Source of the DNA: an uncultured Porphyromonadaceae bacterium
GTDB taxonomy: Bacteria; Bacteroidota; Bacteroidia; Bacteroidales; Muribaculaceae
Length of the DNA stretch: 5,785 bases
NCBI GenBank assembly: GCA_947174735.1
Contig: CAMWKC010000149.1
Span: forward strand, 1-5,785
Direction of reading: 5' to 3'
Shown: piece after piece, positions 1 through 5,785 of the stretch
Position numbering within the stretch: the first letter of the stretch is position 1
Layout of the letters: each line of letters starts with the position of its first letter
Notes under the pieces: model-generated
What the model saw: only the letters and a program-made list of their open reading frames with translations
Databases searched by the model: none
Told to the model about the DNA's origin: nothing
Position numbers and translations under genes: made by a program

Positions 1-1698
1 GCTATGGGCGGTGCCATCAATATAATTACTAAAAGTAACCGCAGACGCTATCTTGACGCTTCTGTAGCTGCCGGTTCATACGACACTTACACGGCAGATG
101 TATCGGCGTTGGCAACCGAATCACGTACAGGACTTATGATTCGTCCTTCCGTAAGTTTCGGTTATTCAAAGAATGACTATATGATGAAAGATGTTGAGGT
201 TTGGGATAAAGAGACAGATAAATATATAATATGCGACCGACGGAGATTTCATGATGCCTACCGTTCGTTACAGGCAGGTCTTGACCTAAGAATAGATAAC
301 AGAAGCTGGGCAGACCGTCTGATGGTAAGCGGTACATATTCCAATATAGATAAAGAGATACAGACCGGTTCGGTGCAGGCAATCGTGTACGGTCAGCCAC
401 GCAGAAAGGGACATTCATGGAGTGTGTCGGGACATTATCTGAAAAACAATCTCCTTACTGACGGCCTGACTCTGAATGCCGATGTGTCATATACCTCTGA
501 TCATTCCCAGACTGTAGATACGGCCTATTATAAATATGACTGGAATGGCAATCGTATAGTTTCACAACGTAACGAGATAACCGGAGGAGCTAAATCCATA
601 AGACATTATGTACGTCCTCTTGTAACCGGACGTGTTAATATCAACTATACGTTCTTAAATATCCATACTCTTAATTTCAATTACTCGCTTAACCTTCGTG
701 GTAACCGGAGTTATGACACTTTGGATAAAGACTTTGAGCCTTCAAAAGATGTATTGTCCAAGCATATAGCCAGTCTGTCCTATACCCAGTCACTTATTAA
801 CGGACGGATGCAGAACACCGCCTTCGGAAAACTGTATATAGAGGGTCTTGAAATAAAGCAGGTGTCCGACCGATGGAATGAAGACACACAGGAAAAGAAA
901 ATTAAGACTTACCCCGGTTATGGTATAGGTTCACGGTTTAATGTGTTGGAATGGTTTCAGCTAAAAGCCTCGGCTGAACATGCCGTACGTCTTCCACTCT
1001 CCAGAGAATTACTTGGCAACGGCACCACAGTTGTGGCCAACATGGCATTGCGTCCTGAAAATTCCGGTAATTTCAATGTCGGTCTGTTCGGTAATATTTC
1101 TCTTGGCTCCGCACACTCTCTGTATTATGAAGCAGCGGGTTATCTGAGGCAGGTGCGTGACATGATTCATCTGATTACCAATGAAAATACCGGTTTGTCA
1201 GTCTATAATAACATTTCTAAAGTTTCTGTGAAGGGTATTGAAGGGGAAGTATCCTATCATTTTGATGATATTTTTCATCTTATGACCAACTGGAGTTATT
1301 CGGTTAGCCGTGATATGAATGCTACACGAAGTGACGGTAAACCATCGGTGACTTACAAAAACCGTATTCCTAACAGGCCGTGGCTCTATGGTAACAGCGA
1401 GGCGACATACATATACCGTAAGCTATTCTTTCCTCATGACCGGCTACGTGTCGGATATAGCCTTCAGTATGTACACTGGTTTTTTCTGACATGGGAAGGA
1501 TACGGCAGCCTATCGAGCAAATCGAAGATTCCTACTCAGGTTGACCAGAATCTGTTTCTTACTTATTCATGGCATAAGGAACGCTATAATGTAACTCTGG
1601 AAGTGAAAAATATTTTTGACCGTACGCTCTACGACAACTATAAGCTACAGAAGCCCGGACGTTCGGTAATGCTTAAACTCAGAGTATTTTTTGAATAA
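1..1698 (+). CDS. xusA: TonB-dependent outer-membrane receptor, XusA-like (5' end outside window)
   Basis: This is an outer-membrane active transporter that brings a ferric siderophore into the periplasm using TonB energy. Reading starts mid-gene: the first codon (Ala) leads into MGGAINIITK, the motif that closes the plug domain of these receptors, so the ATG at position 4 is internal. The signal peptide, any carboxypeptidase-like N-terminal domain, the TonB box and most of the plug (perhaps 150-250 residues) lie upstream. The remainder is a beta-barrel with alternating aromatic/polar strands. The family's C-terminal signature is present: VKNIFD (1603-1620), then PGRS (1654-1665) and a last strand ending LRVFFE, followed by TAA. 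No frameshift or internal stop is seen. The symbol rests mainly on the next two genes, which match the order of the xenosiderophore operon xusABC; the receptor alone would only support 'iron/cobalamin-type TonB receptor'. The substrate is inferred to be a catecholate siderophore such as enterobactin. Confidence 0.9.
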   Translation, partial: AMGGAINIITKSNRRRYLDASVAAGSYDTYTADVSALATESRTGLMIRPSVSFGYSKNDYMMKDVEVWDKETDKYIICDRRRFHDAYRSLQAGLDLRIDNRSWADRLMVSGTYSNIDKEIQTGSVQAIVYGQPRRKGHSWSVSGHYLKNNLLTDGLTLNADVSYTSDHSQTVDTAYYKYDWNGNRIVSQRNEITGGAKSIRHYVRPLVTGRVNINYTFLNIHTLNFNYSLNLRGNRSYDTLDKDFEPSKDVLSKHIASLSYTQSLINGRMQNTAFGKLYIEGLEIKQVSDRWNEDTQEKKIKTYPGYGIGSRFNVLEWFQLKASAEHAVRLPLSRELLGNGTTVVANMALRPENSGNFNVGLFGNISLGSAHSLYYEAAGYLRQVRDMIHLITNENTGLSVYNNISKVSVKGIEGEVSYHFDDIFHLMTNWSYSVSRDMNATRSDGKPSVTYKNRIPNRPWLYGNSEATYIYRKLFFPHDRLRVGYSLQYVHWFFLTWEGYGSLSSKSKIPTQVDQNLFLTYSWHKERYNVTLEVKNIFDRTLYDNYKLQKPGRSVMLKLRVFFE

Positions 1699-1756
1699 AT
1701 GCGAGTCAGATAACAAAATACAACTTTAATTCTAATCATAATTAACAAAAGTACAG
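1699..1756 (+). other. A/T-rich intergenic leader between receptor and lipoprotein genes
   Basis: This 58-nt gap is the largest non-coding stretch in the window. It is strongly A/T-rich and has no Shine-Dalgarno sequence before the ATG at 1757; instead an A-rich tract (ACAAAAGTACAG) precedes it, as is usual for Bacteroidota starts. I see no convincing TAnnTTTG / TTTG promoter pair and no GC-rich hairpin with a T run, so read-through transcription from the receptor gene is the simplest view. Confidence 0.55.
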
Positions 1757-3040
1757 ATGAAATTCTCGTATGTAACAGCAGCTTTGTGCATGCTGGCTTT
1801 GGTATCGTGCTCGAACCATGACGAGCCGGGAGACATCGGTGGCGCACAGATAAAAGACGTACATTTCGACGTCTGGGTAACAGCAGGTACCAGTAACGGT
1901 ACAGCCTATCTGGTGAAGAATGTCAATTCACTCGAAGAACCTCAGGTGATAAGCTTTGAAAACAGTGGCTGTGACATCACCGGCAAACTCGATCAGGAAA
2001 TTATCTCAAAAGGACAGTATTATTATGAGATTCCTCCTACAGGTGATTGCTTCGGTAAGTATCAGATTACCAATCAGGGTCTTGTAACCGTAGCGCGTCG
2101 TCCGTTTGAAAAGAACGTGTACAGAGCTTACCGTTACTGTCATGCATGGATTGATGATCACACACTGGTGATAATGAGCTCGGACGGTGATAAGACCAAA
2201 GCTCTCTGGACCAAACTTGACACAAATAATATGACCATCATTGACGAAGGTGAATATAACCTTACTGAGATGAGCGGTATAAACGCCCTTACAACCTCGG
2301 GTCTGTTAGGCTATCGTAAGTCGGATAATAAGCTCATCTACTTTTATGCCCGTTCGGCTTTTGCATTCGAAGGTTTCTATGCTGCCTTTATTGATGCTTC
2401 GACAATGGAAATCAGTACTATAGCCCATGAAAATAAAGAGGTTATAATGGCTGGTACAGCGTATGGTGAGCTGTTGCAGAACAAGATGGCTTTCGACAAT
2501 AATGACAATCTCTACATAGCATGTAATTATCATCTTGACGGCTTTAGCTCCACTACGCAGCAATACGGACGCATCTTCCGTATTAACCGTAACGAGACAG
2601 AGTTTGACCCCGGTTATGAAGGTTTCCGCACTGACCCGTCAGGCACACCTGACCGTGGTAAGATTCTGACTATAGACTATATGGGCCAGAATAAGCTGGT
2701 GCTTTGTATTCAGGACCCCGAGCACTGCGGAGTGGTTATTGACCCGGATGACAAAAATCAGGGCTGGGGTAATAACTATAATGTGTATTACTGTATGCTC
2801 GACATACCTTCGGACGTGGCTACCGAATTTAAGTATGAGGGTAAGAATCTTCCTTATTCACAGGGCACTTTTGCACAGAGATCGTTTGTGCTGAACGGTA
2901 AGGTCTATATAGGCACCAATCCTAAAGAGGAAATACCTACAATATACGTCTATGACATAAGGTCAACTAAGATGGTTAAAGGAGCTCAGATACAGGAAGG
3001 CTTCGGATTTGACCGTATAACCTACGTGGCTGACCGCTGA
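1757..3040 (+). CDS. xusB: DUF4374 lipoprotein, XusB-like surface siderophore-binding protein
   Basis: This complete 427-residue protein is a predicted lipoprotein that binds ferric siderophore at the cell surface and works with the adjacent receptor. Residues 1-17 form a short signal peptide ending in the lipobox LVSC, with Cys18 as the lipidated residue. The next residues, SNHDEPGD, carry acidic positions close to the cysteine, resembling the export signal that sends Bacteroidota lipoproteins to the outer face. The rest is beta-rich with repeated strand-turn units such as DNNDNLYIACN (247-257) and GKVYIGTN (381-388), consistent with a beta-propeller, and ends with GFGFDRITYVADR. These are traits of the DUF4374 family, whose characterised member XusB of B. 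thetaiotaomicron binds ferric enterobactin. The mature chain has seven further cysteines (72, 98, 128, 256, 317, 324, 346). The start gives a well-formed signal peptide and lies 58 nt after the receptor stop. The family call is firm; the exact ligand is inferred. Confidence 0.85.
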   Translation: MKFSYVTAALCMLALVSCSNHDEPGDIGGAQIKDVHFDVWVTAGTSNGTAYLVKNVNSLEEPQVISFENSGCDITGKLDQEIISKGQYYYEIPPTGDCFGKYQITNQGLVTVARRPFEKNVYRAYRYCHAWIDDHTLVIMSSDGDKTKALWTKLDTNNMTIIDEGEYNLTEMSGINALTTSGLLGYRKSDNKLIYFYARSAFAFEGFYAAFIDASTMEISTIAHENKEVIMAGTAYGELLQNKMAFDNNDNLYIACNYHLDGFSSTTQQYGRIFRINRNETEFDPGYEGFRTDPSGTPDRGKILTIDYMGQNKLVLCIQDPEHCGVVIDPDDKNQGWGNNYNVYYCMLDIPSDVATEFKYEGKNLPYSQGTFAQRSFVLNGKVYIGTNPKEEIPTIYVYDIRSTKMVKGAQIQEGFGFDRITYVADR

Positions 3041-3058
3041 AATTAAGTATTAGAGAAG

Positions 3059-4528
3059 ATGAACACTATACACCGGATATTCTTTACAATCCACCGCGTT
3101 AGCGGCACTGTCATAGCAGTGTTTTTCTTTATGTGGTTTTTCACGGGGTTAGTGTTGATCTACCATGGGTTTCCGCGTCTTGACCGTCACAAGGCACTTG
3201 AACTCGCTTCGCCGTTACCTTCCGCAAATCCCATACCTGACTCGTTACCTGACGGATTGAAAACACTGAGAATAACGACTCAGTATGGCCAGACAGTCGT
3301 GGAGTGGGCTACCCGCGACACTACTGTCATGGAAGGTGCGGGAGGTGAGACACTTAGAAAAGCGGATTTCGCCCTTGCTGAGGCAGAAGCCCGGAAATGG
3401 GTTGAAGCCGATGTGGTTAAGGTAGACACACTACACGAGCGGGACCAATGGATTATGTATAGCAGGTACACCAGAGAACTGCCTATATATAAATTCTACT
3501 TCGGTGACGGAAGTCAGGTTTATGTCGGAGCCGAAAGCGGCAGAGTGCTTCAGGTCACAGATCGTAAATCAAGATTCTGGGCCTGGATAGGTGCTATACC
3601 GCATAAACTGTATTTTCCGTCTATCAGAAAAGATGTCGATGTATGGAAAGGATGGTTGCTCGCAGGCGGACTTCTGTGTCTGATAGCTTCGTTGTCGGGC
3701 ATTTATGTGGGCTTATACGTGTGGATACGTTACCGTCGTAAGACCGGCCGATGGAAAAATCCTTTTCGGAAACGGATACTGCGGTTGCACTTTACTCTCG
3801 GACTTATTTTCGCTCTTCCCCTTGTGGCATGGAGCATAAGCGGTGTGTTCTCGATGCAGAAAGTACCTAAATGGCTTGTCAGTTATAAAGGTGATGAATA
3901 TGTATCGGAATCAAAGCTGTGGGGCAGGGGAATGTTACCGTTTGATGAGTATAAGCTTGATTATTCTACACTGCAACATGCCTATCCGTCAATGAGATCG
4001 TTGGATTTCGGACGTATAGGTAAGATACCGGTTTGTGAGATAGTAACGCCCGACAGTATTCTTACTCTTGATGCCAGATATACGAATCCGACTCCGCTGT
4101 TTATTACTCCCGAGGAGGCTGAATCGGCTGTCAGAGCTCTTGTCGGTGATGAAACAGTTATCAAACTGGAGCAAATGAAAGATTACGATAGTCATTATTT
4201 TTCACTTAACGGTAAAGCTCCTTTACCTGTGTATAAAATAAGTGTGGAGAATGACGACGGTACGCTATTCTACATTAATCCGCGTGACGGAGATGTGACC
4301 TATCTCAATCGTAATAAGATAGCAAGACGCTTTCTTTTCAGCGGAATACATTATCTGAATCTGCGTCCTTTCGCAGGACATGACACTATATGGAAATTAT
4401 GCCTCTGGATTGTGTGCATAACGGGTATGGTGTTCTGCTTTACCTCAGTATGGCTCGGAGTGCAGTATCTGGGTCGTAAGTTCGGAAAATATAAAATCCT
4501 ACAACATCATGAAGACAAGAAAAGTTAG
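3059..4528 (+). CDS. xusC: PepSY-domain inner-membrane protein, XusC-like, possible siderophore reductase
   Basis: This complete 489-residue protein belongs to the PepSY-associated transmembrane family, found beside siderophore and haem receptors. Four hydrophobic helices are visible, near residues 14-36, 198-222, 244-264 and 443-469. Two periplasmic loops lie between helices 1-2 and 3-4, each holding a PepSY-like unit: YVGAESGRVLQVTDR (155-169) followed by PHKLYFP (181-187), and FYINPRDGDVTYLNR (404-418) followed by SGIHYLNLRPF (428-438). Histidines placed at helix ends (His5, His12, His36, His182, His244, His431, His441) could ligate haem. Characterised relatives such as FoxB reduce ferric siderophores at the inner membrane; that role is inferred here. 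Third gene of the xusABC-like run, it starts 18 nt after the lipoprotein stop and has no Shine-Dalgarno site at useful spacing. Its 3' end overlaps the next gene by 20 nt. Helix 4 carries three cysteines (448, 453, 460). Confidence 0.85.
   Translation: MNTIHRIFFTIHRVSGTVIAVFFFMWFFTGLVLIYHGFPRLDRHKALELASPLPSANPIPDSLPDGLKTLRITTQYGQTVVEWATRDTTVMEGAGGETLRKADFALAEAEARKWVEADVVKVDTLHERDQWIMYSRYTRELPIYKFYFGDGSQVYVGAESGRVLQVTDRKSRFWAWIGAIPHKLYFPSIRKDVDVWKGWLLAGGLLCLIASLSGIYVGLYVWIRYRRKTGRWKNPFRKRILRLHFTLGLIFALPLVAWSISGVFSMQKVPKWLVSYKGDEYVSESKLWGRGMLPFDEYKLDYSTLQHAYPSMRSLDFGRIGKIPVCEIVTPDSILTLDARYTNPTPLFITPEEAESAVRALVGDETVIKLEQMKDYDSHYFSLNGKAPLPVYKISVENDDGTLFYINPRDGDVTYLNRNKIARRFLFSGIHYLNLRPFAGHDTIWKLCLWIVCITGMVFCFTSVWLGVQYLGRKFGKYKILQHHEDKKS
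4509..4528 (+). other. 20-nt out-of-frame overlap of xusC-like and binding-protein genes
   Basis: The ATG at 4509 of the binding-protein gene lies inside the last codons of the PepSY gene, whose TAG ends at 4528. This start is preferred because it gives MKTRKVR, a basic signal-peptide N-region leading straight into the hydrophobic core and lipobox. No in-frame alternative just downstream would keep a complete signal peptide. The overlap implies one transcript and probable translational coupling. Confidence 0.75.
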
Positions 4529-5672
4529 ACTACTGTCTGTGACAGCCTGCGGTATTATCATAACTGCCGGCTTATTCTCCTGCGGCTATAACAAGGGAGA
4601 GACTTCTGTCAGTAAATCTGTCACTGCTGTAACAGACTCGGCACAGTTAATTCATCCGGAATATGCTAAAGGTTTTAATGTGACTTATTCGGATGATATA
4701 ACTTTACTTGACATTAATGACCCCGAGAACCGTGAGGCCGAGCAATTCCATTTTGCGCTTGTCGGTAAGGATTATAACGGTCTTGTACCTGAAGGATATA
4801 CAAGAGTCGATGTTCCTGTAGAATCGGCTATATGTATGACTTCACTGCAGCTATCTAACTTTCTCAAGCTCAATATACCTGAAAAGGTGGTGGGCATAAC
4901 AAGCACACGACATCTGCATAATGAGAAGATGAATCAGCAATTAAAAGAGGGTAAGACTCATAAAATAGGTATTGAAGGTAATTTTGATAATGAGGTTATC
5001 ATGGCTATCAATCCCGATGTGATTTTTATTTCCCCCTTTAAACGCGGTGGGTATGATGCTATACGTAATGTTGATATTCCGATGATTCCGCATTTGGGTT
5101 ATAAAGAACTTACACCGCTCGGTCAGGCCGAGTGGATAAAAGTCATAGGTCTGCTTACCGGAAAACCGACCGAAGCCAATGCTGAGTTCGCCGGTATAGA
5201 ACAGCGCTATAATAAACTGAAAGCCATGGCTGATACAGTAACCATAAGGCCGACAGTCTTCAGTGGCGAAATGCGTGGCGGTAACTGGTATGCTGTCGGT
5301 GGAAAAAGTTTTCTTGCCCAGTTGTTCAGAGATGCCGGTGGTGATTACTTTTTGAAAGATAATCAGGATTCAGGCGGTGTCACTCTTGACTATGAAACAG
5401 TATATACTAACGCCGCTCATGCTGATTATTGGCGTATTGTCAATAGTTTTGAGGGTGACTACAGTTACGACGTGCTTCGGGAACAGGATAACCGTTACAC
5501 CGACTTTGATGCTTGGAAGAAACACGGAGTCATCTACTGCAATATGAAAGAAGTACCTTTCTATGAGAGTATGCCTGTCGAGCCGGAAGTTGTGCTGGCA
5601 GATTTCATACATGTATTTCATCCCGATATATTACCCGATCACAGACCTGTTTATTATCATCTGCTGAAATGA
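4509..5672 (+). CDS. Ferric-siderophore ABC transporter substrate-binding lipoprotein (FecB/BtuF type)
   Basis: This complete 387-residue protein is the periplasmic receptor that delivers a ferric siderophore (or, less likely, a corrinoid or haem) to the FecCD permease encoded next. The signal peptide (basic KTRKVR, hydrophobic 8-22) ends in lipobox LFSC with Cys25 lipidated. The residues after it, GYNKGETS, lack an acidic cluster, so it should face the periplasm. Class III binding-protein hallmarks follow: a first lobe with VGITSTRHLHN (128-138) and IAINPD-type MAINPDVIFISPFKRGGYD (165-183), a linker region with the conserved TPLGQAEWIK (202-211), whose Glu208 sits in the motif family members use near the permease-docking surface, and a second lobe ending ADFIHVFHPDILPDH (364-378). 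Basic residues in the STRH and FKRGG loops could contact an anionic catecholate ligand. It overlaps the gene before by 20 nt and the one after by 4 nt. Family call firm, ligand inferred. Confidence 0.9.
   Translation: MKTRKVRLLSVTACGIIITAGLFSCGYNKGETSVSKSVTAVTDSAQLIHPEYAKGFNVTYSDDITLLDINDPENREAEQFHFALVGKDYNGLVPEGYTRVDVPVESAICMTSLQLSNFLKLNIPEKVVGITSTRHLHNEKMNQQLKEGKTHKIGIEGNFDNEVIMAINPDVIFISPFKRGGYDAIRNVDIPMIPHLGYKELTPLGQAEWIKVIGLLTGKPTEANAEFAGIEQRYNKLKAMADTVTIRPTVFSGEMRGGNWYAVGGKSFLAQLFRDAGGDYFLKDNQDSGGVTLDYETVYTNAAHADYWRIVNSFEGDYSYDVLREQDNRYTDFDAWKKHGVIYCNMKEVPFYESMPVEPEVVLADFIHVFHPDILPDHRPVYYHLLK
5669..5672 (+). other. ATGA stop-start overlap, binding protein to permease
   Basis: The permease ATG (5669-5671) overlaps the binding-protein TGA (5670-5672) in the classic four-base ATGA arrangement, which usually couples translation of the two partners of a transport complex. 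This also fixes the permease start. Confidence 0.8.
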
Positions 5673-5785
5673 GCCGTAGTAAAACTGCTGTTCTGATGCT
5701 TCTTTCCGGACTGTCGATAGTACTGTTCTTTGTGCTGAATCTTCTTTTAGGTTCGGTCAGTATTCCTATCGGCAGTATTATAGAT
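5669..5785 (+). CDS. FecCD-family ABC transporter permease, N-terminal fragment (3' end outside window)
   Basis: Only the first 39 codons are in the window and they stay open to the last base. They encode a short basic start (MSRSK), one hydrophobic helix (about residues 7-27, rich in L/V/F) and then LLLGSVSIPIGSIID. A first helix followed by G-S-V-x-I-P, leading to the second segment, is the characteristic opening of FecCD/BtuC-type iron-siderophore permeases, which normally run about 330-350 residues with ten helices. The role would be inner-membrane import of the ligand brought by the adjacent binding protein, powered by an ATPase (FecE/FepC type) expected downstream. The short length visible limits certainty, but the gene context is very consistent. 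Confidence 0.82.
   Translation, partial: MSRSKTAVLMLLSGLSIVLFFVLNLLLGSVSIPIGSIID

Noticed and set aside
4..6. ATG at the left edge as the receptor start codon
   Set aside because: The frame is open to base 1 and the ATG encodes the Met of the internal AMGGAINIITK plug motif; there is no signal peptide, so the real start is upstream of the window.
134..418. Minus-strand open frames inside the receptor, lipoprotein, PepSY and binding-protein genes (e.g. 134-418, 2306-2563, 3280-3471, 3982-4195, 5370-5621)
   Set aside because: All are short, lie antisense within well-supported genes and encode low-complexity or unrecognisable products.
1726..1745. Inverted repeat TTAATT / AATTAA with an 8-nt loop in the gap before the lipoprotein gene, considered as terminator or operator
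   Set aside because: Only six A/T pairs, no GC stem and no T run; expected by chance in such an A/T-rich leader.
1729..1747. Fur-box-like AT pattern (CTAATCATAATTA) before the lipoprotein gene
   Set aside because: It matches only part of the 19-bp consensus, lies within an apparent operon and has no recognisable promoter beside it.
1638..1847. Minus-strand open frame across the receptor/lipoprotein junction
   Set aside because: It overlaps the conserved receptor C-terminus and the lipoprotein signal peptide, and its product resembles nothing recognisable.
3051..3058. AGAGAAG before the PepSY start as a Shine-Dalgarno site
   Set aside because: It touches the ATG with no spacer, and Bacteroidota rarely use such sites.

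Overview
The window looks like part of a Bacteroidota chromosome, most likely order Bacteroidales. This rests on the gene families (a SusC-era style TonB receptor, a DUF4374 surface-type lipoprotein and a PepSY membrane protein), the absence of Shine-Dalgarno sequences before any start, and A/T-rich leaders. I cannot place the genus. All five genes are on the + strand, in tight order, and coding sequence fills the window apart from gaps of 58 and 18 nt. Both ends of the window cut through genes.

Layout: (1) 1-1698, the C-terminal ~565 residues of a TonB-dependent outer-membrane receptor, entered at the end of its plug domain (XusA-like). (2) 1757-3040, a complete DUF4374 lipoprotein (XusB-like) with an acidic stretch after the lipid cysteine that suggests surface display. 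(3) 3059-4528, a complete four-helix PepSY inner-membrane protein (XusC-like). (4) 4509-5672, a complete lipoprotein of the FecB/BtuF type, the substrate-binding protein of a ferric-siderophore ABC importer, overlapping gene 3 by 20 nt. (5) 5669-5785, the first 39 codons of a FecCD-type permease, overlapping gene 4 by 4 nt (ATGA).

The receptor, DUF4374 lipoprotein and PepSY order matches the xusABC xenosiderophore-utilisation system described in Bacteroides thetaiotaomicron, which takes up ferric enterobactin and related siderophores made by other gut bacteria. Here it continues without a break into a periplasmic-binding-protein ABC importer. A plausible working model is: XusB captures ferric siderophore at the surface; XusA moves it across the outer membrane using TonB; the FecB-like protein hands it to the FecCD permease; and XusC, related to siderophore-reductase membrane proteins, may reduce or release iron at the inner membrane. 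An ATPase gene is expected just downstream, and the promoter and any Fur-type iron control just upstream; neither lies in the window. I saw no RNA gene, mobile element, CRISPR array or convincing terminator.
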